DNA of 64,000 bases, from assembly GCF_042433895.1 (NCBI RefSeq), contig NZ_JBHLUA010000012.1, forward strand, positions 992,001 to 1,056,000, written 5' to 3'. The position numbers and the translations under genes are program-made. Positions 1-7,047 of the stretch are shown piece by piece. Within the stretch, counting starts at the first letter, position 1, and each line of letters opens with the position of its first letter. The notes below the pieces were generated by a model. It made no database searches and was not told the origin of the DNA. It was given only the letters and a program-made list of their open reading frames with translations. Source of the DNA: Mesonia maritima. GTDB lineage: Bacteria; Bacteroidota; Bacteroidia; Flavobacteriales; Flavobacteriaceae.

Positions 1-504
1 GCTTCTAGAGGGTCTGTTATCCCTTTATTTTTACAACAAATTCAAGAAGGTAAAGAAATAACTATAACTGATCCTAAAATGACCCGCTTTTTGATGTCTC
101 TAGATGATGCTGTAAAATTGGTATTGTTTGCTTTTGAAAATGGAAACCCGGGAGATTTATTTGTGAATAAAGCACCAGCGGGTACCATTGGAGATTTAGC
201 ACAAGCCTTAAAGGAATTATGCAAATCAGATAACCCAACCAAAATAATAGGAACTCGTCATGGGGAAAAGCTATATGAAACGCTTTGTACCCGTGAGGAA
301 ATGATTAAAGCAGAAGATATGGGTGATTTTTACAGAATACCGGCTGACAATCGAGATTTAAATTATGACCAGTATTTTTCGGAAGGAGAAGAAGCTATTT
401 CAGCTATTGAAGATTACAATTCGCATAATACAGAACAGCAAGATGTGGAAGGGATGAAAAAACTTCTCAAAAGTTTACTCATTGTTCAGGAAATGATGAA
501 ATAA
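1..504 (+). CDS. fnlA: UDP-GlcNAc 4,6-dehydratase/5-epimerase, C-terminal part (FnlA/CapE/WbjB)
   Basis: Open reading frame runs in from the left edge, so the 5' end lies outside the window; 167 C-terminal residues are visible against a usual 340-350. The visible part has the family's RGSVIPLF and DPKMTRFLMSLDDAV segments and the GTRHGEKLYETL region of the substrate-binding lobe. The N-terminal Rossmann glycine motif and catalytic residues are not in the window. In the known pathway this cytoplasmic SDR enzyme carries out the first step from UDP-GlcNAc towards UDP-N-acetyl-L-fucosamine. The assignment is strengthened by the next genes, which are the second and third enzymes of the same pathway. 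Confidence 0.9.
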   Translation, partial: ASRGSVIPLFLQQIQEGKEITITDPKMTRFLMSLDDAVKLVLFAFENGNPGDLFVNKAPAGTIGDLAQALKELCKSDNPTKIIGTRHGEKLYETLCTREEMIKAEDMGDFYRIPADNRDLNYDQYFSEGEEAISAIEDYNSHNTEQQDVEGMKKLLKSLLIVQEMMK

Positions 505-541
505 ATACCTAACGTATTAAAAATTAAATTGAAATTCTATT

Positions 542-1687
542 ATGAAAATTCTCATCACAGGTTCAAAGGGCTTTATCGGAAAAAATCTCGTGGCAGAACT
601 TTATAACATAAAAGAAGGAAAAGTAAAGCATAAAGGATTACTTTCGGCAATAAGTATTTTGGAGTTTGGTAGAAATACAGATCCTGAACTATTAGATGTT
701 TACTGCAAAGAAGCAGATTTTGTGTTTCATTTAGCTGGGGTTAACAGACCCAAGGAGCAAAGTGAGTTTATGGAAGAGAATTATGGATTCACGAGCAAAA
801 TCCTTTCACTCCTAAAAAAACACAACAACACCTGCCCGGTCATGATTTCTTCTTCTATTCAGGCTGAGCTAGATAACCCGTATGGCAAATCAAAAAAAGC
901 AGGGGAAGACTTGCTCATTAATTATAGCAAAGAAACAGGAGCTAAGGTGTTGATCTACCGGTTTCCTAATGTGTTTGGCAAATGGTGTAAACCTAACTAT
1001 AACAGTGCCGTGGCTACTTTTTGCCACAATATTGCCCACGGCTTACCTATTCAAGTGAATGATTCCAATGTGGTGCTGACTCTGGTATATATCGATGATG
1101 TGATACAGGAACTTGTCAACGCACTGGTTGACGAGACAAATCAACAAGGCAGTTACTGTAAAGTCGCAGTTGAGCACAGCATTAAATTAGGAGAAATTGT
1201 GGCATTAATTGAATCATTCAAAGAAAGCCGTTCAAGCTTGCAGGTTCCCAATTTATCAGAGGCACTTACCAAAAAACTATATTCCACCTACCTGAGTTAT
1301 TTACCGGAAGATCAATTTTCATACCCTTTAAAAATGAATGCAGATGACAGAGGTTCGTTTACAGAATTTTTAAAATCATCGGATAGAGGGCAAGTGTCTA
1401 TAAATATTTCAAAACCGGGCATCACCAAAGGGAATCATTGGCATCATACCAAAAACGAAAAATTTTTAGTGGTTTCAGGAAAAGGAGCTATTCGGTTTAG
1501 ACGTGTAGATGAACCTTCAGAAGTCATTGAATATATAGTTTCGGGAGAGAAATTGGAAGTGCTGGATATCCCCGTTGGTTATACGCATAATATTGAAAAT
1601 ATGGGAGATACTGACATGGTAACCGTAATGTGGGTCAATGAAATTTTTGACCCGGAGCGACCGGACACGTATTTTGATAAGGTTTAA
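542..1687 (+). CDS. fnlB: Bifunctional SDR reductase/cupin of UDP-L-FucNAc synthesis (FnlB/CapF/WbjC)
   Basis: 381 residues, normal length for CapF. An N-terminal SDR domain (about 1-250) starts with the NAD(P) motif GSKGFIGKN and has FHLAGVNRP; a C-terminal cupin (about 265-381) has the metal-binding stretch GNHWHHTKNEKF and ends ERPDTYFDKV. In the known pathway the cupin epimerises at C-3 and the SDR domain reduces C-4, giving UDP-N-acetyl-L-talosamine, the substrate of the next epimerase. Starts 37 bases after fnlA and lies 11 bases before the next gene, so it is probably co-transcribed. Confidence 0.93.
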   Translation: MKILITGSKGFIGKNLVAELYNIKEGKVKHKGLLSAISILEFGRNTDPELLDVYCKEADFVFHLAGVNRPKEQSEFMEENYGFTSKILSLLKKHNNTCPVMISSSIQAELDNPYGKSKKAGEDLLINYSKETGAKVLIYRFPNVFGKWCKPNYNSAVATFCHNIAHGLPIQVNDSNVVLTLVYIDDVIQELVNALVDETNQQGSYCKVAVEHSIKLGEIVALIESFKESRSSLQVPNLSEALTKKLYSTYLSYLPEDQFSYPLKMNADDRGSFTEFLKSSDRGQVSINISKPGITKGNHWHHTKNEKFLVVSGKGAIRFRRVDEPSEVIEYIVSGEKLEVLDIPVGYTHNIENMGDTDMVTVMWVNEIFDPERPDTYFDKV

Positions 1688-1698
1688 CTAAAGCAAAG

Positions 1699-2121
1699 AT
1701 GCGCATGCAACCAACATTAATCAACGGAGGCAAACATAAAGACGAACGGGGGGAACTTCAATTCAATAATGATTTTGATGCCACCAAAGTCAAACGCATA
1801 TACACCATTGAAAATGTAGATACCTCTTTTGTAAGAGCCTGGCAAGGTCATTCTATTGAAACAAGATGGTTTTCTGCTTTAAAAGGACGATTTCAAATAA
1901 AGCTGATTCAAATTGATAATTGGGAACAGCCCAATCCCAATTCAAAAGTGCTTAGCTTTGAGGTAACTGATGAGGGACTAGATATATTATATGTGCCTCC
2001 GGGCTATATAAGCAGTATTCAGTCTTTGGAGGAAGGTGCCAAACTTTTAGCCATGGCAGATTATCAATTGGGAGAAGTGAATGACGAATATAGATTCGAC
2101 AGAAATTATTTTACAAGTTAA
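1699..2121 (+). CDS. Sugar-nucleotide cupin, WxcM/FdtA or RmlC-like
   Basis: 140 residues that look like a single double-stranded beta-helix (cupin) domain: GGKHKDERGELQF near the N terminus, RAWQGHSIETRWF about residue 48, and the VPPGYISSIQSLEE strand pair near 105. This pattern is typical of dTDP-keto-sugar isomerases and epimerases (FdtA/WxcM, RmlC-like). It sits between FnlB and FnlC where Escherichia coli O-antigen clusters carry another cupin, WbuC, so a role in maturing the FucNAc pathway is possible but unproven. Its end comes 14 bases before the likely start of fnlC. An ATG three codons in is an alternative start. Confidence 0.7.
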   Translation: MRMQPTLINGGKHKDERGELQFNNDFDATKVKRIYTIENVDTSFVRAWQGHSIETRWFSALKGRFQIKLIQIDNWEQPNPNSKVLSFEVTDEGLDILYVPPGYISSIQSLEEGAKLLAMADYQLGEVNDEYRFDRNYFTS

Positions 2122-2134
2122 CAATGAACAACTC

Positions 2135-3274
2135 ATGAAAAAATTGATAGTAATGACGGTGGTGGGAACCCGACCTGAAATTATACGTTTATCCCGAGTA
2201 TTAGCAGCTTTGGATCAATCTGAAGCGATAGAACATATCTTAGTCCATACCGGACAAAATTATGACTATGAATTAAATGAAGTCTTTTTTGAGGATTTAG
2301 GGATAAGAAAGCCCGATTATTTCTTAGAAGCGGCGGGTAAAACCGCCACAGAAACAGTGGGGAATATCTTGATAAAGGTAGATCCCTTATTGGAACAAGT
2401 GCAGCCGGAAGCTTTTTTAGTGTTGGGGGATACTAATTCTTGTCTATGTGCGATACCGGCTAAAAAAAGAAAAATACCGATCTTTCATATGGAAGCCGGG
2501 AACCGTTGTTTTGACCAACGCGTACCGGAAGAGACCAATCGGAAAATTGTGGACCATGTAAGCGATATTAACTTGACCTATAGCAACATTGCAAGAGAAT
2601 ATTTGTTACGCGAAGGTTTACCGGCCGATCGTATTATAAAGACCGGTTCTCCGATGTATGAGGTTTTGCATCATTACTTACCGGAGATTAAACAATCTAC
2701 GGTGCTTGAAAACTTAACCTTGCAACAAGGAGAGTATTTTGTGGTATCGGCACATCGGGAGGAAAATATCAATACCGATAAAAACTTTAAGGGATTAATT
2801 GAGAGTTTAAATTCGATTGCAGAGAAGTATCAATACCCAATCATTGTATCAACGCATCCTCGGACACGAAATATGATTGAACAAAAAAAGGTGAAGGTAC
2901 ATTCATTGGTACGTTTTTTAAAACCTTTAGGCTTTCATGATTATAATGCCTTGCAAGTAAATGCCTTTGCTGTTTTATCAGATAGCGGTACCATTTCTGA
3001 AGAATCTTCTATTCTTAACTTTAGAGCCTTAAATATTAGAGAGGCGCATGAACGCCCCGAAGCGATGGAAGAAGCTTCGGTAATGATGGTAGGTCTGCAA
3101 CCGGAACGTATCCTACAAGCCTTATTACAAGTACAAGGACAAGAAGTAAAGACCAAAAGAAATTTTAGAGAAGTATCGGATTACAGCATGCCGAATGTGT
3201 CAGAAAAAGTAGTCCGCATTATATTGGGCTATACGGATTATATCAATAGAGTAGTATGGCAAAAACCTCAATAA
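2135..3274 (+). CDS. fnlC: Non-hydrolysing UDP-N-acetylglucosamine 2-epimerase type, FnlC/CapG/WbjD
   Basis: 379 residues from the ATG at 2135, chosen because the family begins directly with the VMTVVGTRPEI motif; the frame stays open upstream inside the preceding cupin gene. Other family marks are HTGQNYDYELNEVFF, the VLGDTNS loop, HMEAGNRCFDQRVPEE with the conserved acidic and histidine residues, and SDSGTISEESS. CapG-type enzymes invert C-2 of UDP-L-TalNAc to give UDP-L-FucNAc. The position after FnlA and FnlB supports this over a general WecB role; a separate wecB lies at 34027. Confidence 0.92.
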   Translation: MKKLIVMTVVGTRPEIIRLSRVLAALDQSEAIEHILVHTGQNYDYELNEVFFEDLGIRKPDYFLEAAGKTATETVGNILIKVDPLLEQVQPEAFLVLGDTNSCLCAIPAKKRKIPIFHMEAGNRCFDQRVPEETNRKIVDHVSDINLTYSNIAREYLLREGLPADRIIKTGSPMYEVLHHYLPEIKQSTVLENLTLQQGEYFVVSAHREENINTDKNFKGLIESLNSIAEKYQYPIIVSTHPRTRNMIEQKKVKVHSLVRFLKPLGFHDYNALQVNAFAVLSDSGTISEESSILNFRALNIREAHERPEAMEEASVMMVGLQPERILQALLQVQGQEVKTKRNFREVSDYSMPNVSEKVVRIILGYTDYINRVVWQKPQ

Positions 3275-4474
3275 ATGAATGTGTTATTTTTAACGATGGC
3301 GGGGATTACCACGCTCGACAAACGTGGTATTTATCAGGATTTACTGAATGAGTTAGTAGAACGTGGCCATAATGTATATATAGTAGCACCAGTGGAAAGG
3401 AGATTAAAACAATCTACTAGGGTAAAAAAACAAGGCAAAGCAACTATCCTTAATGTGAAAACGATGAACCTGACCAAATCTTCTTTAATAGAAAAAGGGG
3501 TCGGACAAGTGATGGTTGAAAGTCAATATCTAAAATCTATCAAAAAATACCTTAAAGGCAAAAGATTTGATTTGGTATTGTACTCAACACCCCCCATCAC
3601 CTTTACGAAAGTAGTTCAATACATCAAAAAGCGTGATAATGCGTATGCTTATTTATTATTAAAAGACATTTTCCCACAAAATGCCGTGGATATGAGATTT
3701 ATAAAAAAAGGAAGCTTGCTGCACCGTTATTTTAAGAAGAAAGAGAAGCAACTTTATAAAGTTTCTGACACCATAGGTTGTATGTCTGAAGCTAATAAAG
3801 AGTTTATTTTAAAACATAATCAGGAGGTGCATGAAGATAAGGTGGAAATTAACCCTAATACCATCAACCCTGTTTTTATTAAGTATACAGTTGCTGAGAA
3901 AAAAGCAATACGGGAAAAATATAACATACCAGCAGATAAAAAAGTGTTTGTATATGGGGGGAATTTAGGGATTCCTCAGGGTGTTGATTTTTTGATACAG
4001 ACAATTTCAGCAATCCCAACCAAGCAAGCACATATTCTTGTAGTGGGTACAGGGACACAATACAATAAATTGGCTGATTGGTTTAAAAGCAACAGGTCAC
4101 CACAAGCTACGCTGCTTTCGGGCTTACCTAAAGACGAATATGACAAGTTACTGGCAACCTGTGATGTGGGAATGATTTTTTTGGATAAACGATTTACAAT
4201 TCCTAATTTTCCCTCCAGGCTTTTGTCCTATCTAGAGATGAAAAAACCAGTGCTTGCAGCAACTGATGTAAATACGGATATTGGAAAGGTGATTGAAAAT
4301 GCAAAATGTGGCTATTGGGTAGAAGCCGGTAACCTTACTACTATGCAGCAAAAAATAAATCAATTATGTAGTGATGACTTAACTGCAATGGGACAGAGAG
4401 GTTGGGACTTATTGCATAAATATTATTTGGTAGAACGTAGTTGTCAATTAATTGAAAAGAAAATTAATGTATAA
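3275..4474 (+). CDS. wbuB: Glycosyltransferase, WbuB-like (probable L-FucNAc transferase)
   Basis: 399 residues, GT-B fold of family GT4 type. The N terminus (MNVLFLTMAGITTLDKRGIY) and the C-terminal donor lobe with FVYGGNLGIPQGVDFL, LSGLPKDEYDKLL and NFPSRLLSYLEMKKPVLAA match the WbuB group, which adds L-FucNAc to the undecaprenyl-linked acceptor in the cytoplasm. The ATG follows the fnlC stop with no spacer, so expression is tightly coupled to the FucNAc pathway. Substrate is inferred from context; residues alone do not fix it. Confidence 0.82.
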   Translation: MNVLFLTMAGITTLDKRGIYQDLLNELVERGHNVYIVAPVERRLKQSTRVKKQGKATILNVKTMNLTKSSLIEKGVGQVMVESQYLKSIKKYLKGKRFDLVLYSTPPITFTKVVQYIKKRDNAYAYLLLKDIFPQNAVDMRFIKKGSLLHRYFKKKEKQLYKVSDTIGCMSEANKEFILKHNQEVHEDKVEINPNTINPVFIKYTVAEKKAIREKYNIPADKKVFVYGGNLGIPQGVDFLIQTISAIPTKQAHILVVGTGTQYNKLADWFKSNRSPQATLLSGLPKDEYDKLLATCDVGMIFLDKRFTIPNFPSRLLSYLEMKKPVLAATDVNTDIGKVIENAKCGYWVEAGNLTTMQQKINQLCSDDLTAMGQRGWDLLHKYYLVERSCQLIEKKINV

Positions 4475-5072
4475 AAATTTCCTCAAACCCCTTATTGATT
4501 TTATCGCCGCGCTTATAGGTTTAGTCCTTCTAAGTCCAATTTTTATAATCGTTTGGATAGGGTTGGCGATTGCGAATAACGGCAAACCCTTTTTTTTTCA
4601 ACGTCGTCCAGGTAAAAACGAACGTATTTTCAGCATCATCAAATTTAAAACGATGAATGATAAAAAAGATAAGCAAGGGAATTTACTCTCGGATGCCAAG
4701 CGTTTAACCCGTATTGGTAAATTTGTACGTAAAACCTCCCTCGATGAAATACCACAGCTACTAAATGTGTTAAAAGGGGATATGAGTTTAGTGGGACCTC
4801 GACCTTTGTTACCGGAATATATACCCTTATATACCATCGAACAAAAAAAGCGACATAAAGTGCGCCCGGGCATTACGGGTTGGGCACAAGTTAATGGAAG
4901 AAATGCAATTTCTTGGACTAAAAAATTCGAATATGACGTATGGTATGTAGAACATATTAGTTTTTTGCTGGATATAAAAATACTTTTTAAAACAATAAAA
5001 AAGGTATTTATTTCTGAAGGGATTAATACAGAGGGACAAGCTACCACTGAATCGTTTACGGGGAGAAATTAA
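4467..5072 (+). CDS. Initiating phosphoglycosyl transferase (bacterial sugar transferase, PglC-like)
   Basis: 201 residues from ATG 4467, which overlaps the wbuB stop by 8 bases; an earlier ATG at 4452 is less likely. A short N-terminal re-entrant membrane helix (residues about 6-30) precedes the conserved core: FFFQRRPGKNERIF, KFKTM, the catalytic Asp-Glu pair in KTSLDEIPQLLN, GDMSLVGPRPLLPEY and RPGITGWAQVNGRN. Monotopic enzymes of this small class move a sugar phosphate from UDP-sugar to undecaprenyl phosphate, starting the repeat unit. Lacks the extra N-terminal helices of WcaJ, so it is the PglC-size form. Confidence 0.94.
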   Translation: MYKNFLKPLIDFIAALIGLVLLSPIFIIVWIGLAIANNGKPFFFQRRPGKNERIFSIIKFKTMNDKKDKQGNLLSDAKRLTRIGKFVRKTSLDEIPQLLNVLKGDMSLVGPRPLLPEYIPLYTIEQKKRHKVRPGITGWAQVNGRNAISWTKKFEYDVWYVEHISFLLDIKILFKTIKKVFISEGINTEGQATTESFTGRN

Positions 5073-5082
5073 ATTAATTAGT

Positions 5083-5727
5083 ATGGAAAAAATTGTAATT
5101 GTAGGAGCTGGAGGTTTTGGGAGAGAAGTGAAAATGCTCATTGATCAAATAAATAATGCTAACAGTACACCGCTATATGAGATTGAAGGTTTTTACGATG
5201 ATGCTGAAGGTTTGCCTAATCTTATTAATGGTATTCCTCTACTAGGTTCTTTAAAGAATTTGAGTGAAAGAAATGATTTAATAAGTGTAGCTTTAGGAGT
5301 GGGTATTCCAAAAGTAAAAAAAGAAATAGCTCTATCATTAAAAAATAAAAATTTCCGATTTCCCACCTTAATCCATCCGAATGTCTACATGGGGGATGAA
5401 GTAAATATAGGGAAGGGTTCAATTATCTGCGCAAACAACATTATAACGTGTAATATTAATATGGAGAATTTTGTTACATTAAACCTTAGCTGTACAACGG
5501 GCCATGATACTTTTATAGGTGACTTTTGTTCATTCATGCCTTCGGTGAATATCTCAGGCGAGGTAAAAATAAAAGAAAGTGTATACGTGGGTACAGGGGC
5601 AAAAATAATTAACCAACTAGAAATAGGTGAGAATACAACAATAGGAGCTGGGGCTGTTGTAGCAAAGTCTTTGCCTGCTAATTGTACTGCAGTCGGTATT
5701 CCTGCTAAGCCTATAAAATTCCATTAG
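5083..5727 (+). CDS. Sugar O/N-acetyltransferase, NeuD/PglD family
   Basis: 214 residues. Rossmann-like N-terminal domain (IVIVGAGGFGREVKMLI, 1-90) followed by left-handed beta-helix hexapeptide repeats (about 95-200) with the catalytic-type histidine in CTTGHDTFIGDF and the final AVGIPAKPIKF. In PglD the acetyl group goes onto the 4-amino group of a UDP-4-amino-4,6-dideoxy sugar. A PglC-PglD pair normally works with a DegT aminotransferase and a PglF dehydratase; the PglF-like gene is at 26082-28010, but no aminotransferase is in the window. Last gene of this operon; a hairpin follows at 5746. Confidence 0.88.
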   Translation: MEKIVIVGAGGFGREVKMLIDQINNANSTPLYEIEGFYDDAEGLPNLINGIPLLGSLKNLSERNDLISVALGVGIPKVKKEIALSLKNKNFRFPTLIHPNVYMGDEVNIGKGSIICANNIITCNINMENFVTLNLSCTTGHDTFIGDFCSFMPSVNISGEVKIKESVYVGTGAKIINQLEIGENTTIGAGAVVAKSLPANCTAVGIPAKPIKFH

Positions 5728-5745
5728 TGATCTGTACTGTGTATA

Positions 5746-5780
5746 AAAATTCTTTGGAAAACTTTAATTTAAAGAATTTT
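5746..5780. terminator. Hairpin terminator between convergent genes
   Basis: Perfect 10-bp inverted repeat, AAAATTCTTT (5746-5755) and AAAGAATTTT (5771-5780), with a 15-base loop. AT-rich and placed between the acetyltransferase gene and the convergent HTH gene, so it could stop transcription in either direction. Confidence 0.5.
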
Positions 5781-6012
5781 ACTTTTCAATCAATTTAAAA
5801 AAATCAGAAAGTGATATATTTCTTGAGTCGCAGATTTTATAGAGACTTTCTACAGGAATACGATACTCTTTGGAACTTTTTATTTTCCTAACAGTACTTT
5901 CCTCAATATTATGGTGGTCAGCAAAAGATCTTTGGGACTTATTAGAATCAAGCCACGGTGTTAACCACTCTTTTGTTATATATTCACAAATAATTTTATT
6001 AATTCTAACCAT
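5779..6012 (-). CDS. Small helix-turn-helix DNA-binding protein (XRE/Cro-like)
   Basis: 77 residues from the ATG at 6012; 94 residues from an earlier ATG at 6063, but the extra part is hydrophobic and off-family. The sequence SQRSFADHHNIEESTVRKI fits a helix-turn-helix, followed by IPVESLYKICDSRNISLSDFF, the usual last helices of Cro/C1-type domains. Orphan, on the opposite strand to the capsule operon and just upstream of the candidate ncRNA on the other strand. It could regulate the capsule cluster or the accessory region; nothing in the sequence decides this. Confidence 0.6.
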   Translation of the reverse strand: MVRINKIICEYITKEWLTPWLDSNKSQRSFADHHNIEESTVRKIKSSKEYRIPVESLYKICDSRNISLSDFFKLIEK

Positions 6013-6097
6013 ATAACAAAACAATAGAATACTTAAAGAATAGTTGCGCACGATCGAGCGCATTTAAAAACTTTTTATTATATTTGACTCACATTAT

Positions 6098-6105
6098 TAT
6101 ATTTG
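6098..6105 (+). promoter_or_regulatory. -7 promoter box for the candidate ncRNA
   Basis: TATATTTG, exact match to the Bacteroidota -7 consensus TAnnTTTG. A clear -33 TTTG at the usual spacing is missing (TTTG at 6083 is too close, a T-run lies at 6072). Start of transcription would be near 6112, just before the folded region. Confidence 0.45.
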
Positions 6106-6111
6106 CGATTC

Positions 6112-6265
6112 TTCTATCAAAAAAATATTAGAAGCATTCGCTTTGAATCTCGTATCGGAAAACTGGTAATTTTAGCACACGAGAGGATAAGTAAGGATGC
6201 CTACGGCCCGGGCGTAGGTACTCTCTTATTTGTGTGCAGGGTATACCAGTACCGCCGATGCAATA
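6112..6265 (+). ncRNA. Candidate structured RNA, possibly a 6S-Flavo-like RNA
   Basis: No credible protein, but a long nested hairpin: ATCGG (6154-6158) with CCGAT (6255-6259), CTGGTA (6163-6168) with TACCAG (6244-6249), CACAC (6176-6180) with GTGTG (6232-6236), GAGAG (6181-6185) with CTCTC (6221-6225), CCTACG (6200-6205) with CGTAGG (6213-6218). Five stems in register, separated by internal loops including a 7x7 bubble, in an otherwise AT-rich gap, and preceded by a -7 box. A long hairpin with a central bubble about 100 nt long is the general design of 6S RNAs, and a flavobacterial 6S-like class (6S-Flavo) is known. Identity is inference; the ends are approximate. Confidence 0.45.
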
Positions 6266-6440
6266 AGTTGAGACCTACGCCTTTTTTGTACTTAGGATTT
6301 TCTCTTCTTTAAGTTATATCGTGTTAAGTTTTAATAGAACCCTGAGCAACGCTCATAAAACTTATCCTACACGTTTATTCAAAGCATTTTCTTTTAAATT
6401 TTATATAGAACTGTTGCAAGTTTAGCGTACAATCAAGCAG

Positions 6441-6472
6441 GATGAGATGCTGAAACAAGTTCAGCATGACAG
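6441..6472. repeat. Short interspersed palindromic repeat (REP-like), copy 1
   Basis: GATGAGATGCTGAA ... TTCAGCATGAC, an imperfect palindrome around ATGCTGAA/TTCAGCAT. A diverged copy in the opposite orientation is at 58429-58458. Short palindromes of this kind are scattered through many genomes, always between genes. Confidence 0.6.
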
Positions 6473-6517
6473 CTAAAGGCTAACGGCTAAACAGCAAGAC
6501 AATATTGACGTTTAAAA

Positions 6518-6720
6518 CCGGCCTAGTTTTCATGAATGTAGCAAAAACAAGAAAAAACTTAGCGTTGGATGTGGAGGATTGCCTAGCGCAGCGTTTGCGA
6601 TCCGCAGGCCAAAGTTTTTTAGCAGCTTTTCAAATTCAGGAAAATAAGCCTAGATTTTTTTTGCATCCGACGACTAGAGGGAGAGGAATGCATTTTTACA
6701 GCAATGAAAAAAATGAATAA
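6518..6720. repeat. Long intergenic repeat, copy A
   Basis: About 200 bp starting CCGGCCTAGTTTTCATGAAT and ending near GCAATGAAAAAAATGAAT. It matches 15647-15776 in its first two thirds and 15896-15967 in its last third, so copy B is the same element with about 120 bp of extra sequence inside. It contains the paired stretches GCGATCCGC and a GCATCCGACGACTAG/GAGAGGAATGC end. The open frame that crosses it (6505-6720) follows the repeat and looks non-coding. Confidence 0.7.
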
Positions 6721-6808
6721 TAAAACATCAGAAAAAAAATGTAGAATTAAAACCAATGCTTATGTAACAAAAACCGAACAGTTGATAGCAATTACCTAGA
6801 ATAATAGT

Positions 6809-6945
6809 TGTCACACTGAGCCTGTCGAAGTGTTTTGAAGTTGAGAAATATTTTTTTAGAAACTCGCTTAGGGCCTATAGCTTACAGTATTAAATATAAG
6901 TAGCATGGTAAGCCTAATTAATGCTTCGACAAGCTCAGCATGACA
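6809..6945. repeat. Pair of inverted short repeats (CTGTCGAAG / CTTCGACAAG)
   Basis: TGTCACACTGAGCCTGTCGA at 6809 and its inverse CTTCGACAAGCTCAGCATGA at 6924 face each other about 90 bases apart. Together they could form a large stem-loop. The wider gap 6266-7047 holds only these repeats, copy A of the long repeat, and the hairpin just before the SusC gene. Confidence 0.6.
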
Positions 6946-6967
6946 GCTAAAAGCTTAAAAACCAAAA

Positions 6968-7002
6968 AACCTCCCCATCAGTTTGCAGACCACGGGAAGG
7001 TT
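6968..7002 (+). promoter_or_regulatory. Leader hairpin before the susCD-peptidase operon
   Basis: AACCTCCCC (6968-6976) can pair with GGGAAGGTT (6994-7002), 8 of 9 positions, 45 bases before the SusC start codon. No U-run follows, so it is more likely a leader element of the mRNA than a terminator. Function unknown. Confidence 0.3.
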
Positions 7003-7047
7003 CAAAATTTTAATTAAAGAATATGTAACTAAAATCATGACAAAATT

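Noticed and set aside
6103..6312. 69-codon frame over the folded RNA
   Set aside because: It coincides with nested stems, has no recognisable protein features and no family resemblance; the RNA fold explains the bases better.
6505..6720. 71-codon frame
   Set aside because: Follows the long intergenic repeat copy A exactly; the matching DNA in copy B is not open in the same way.
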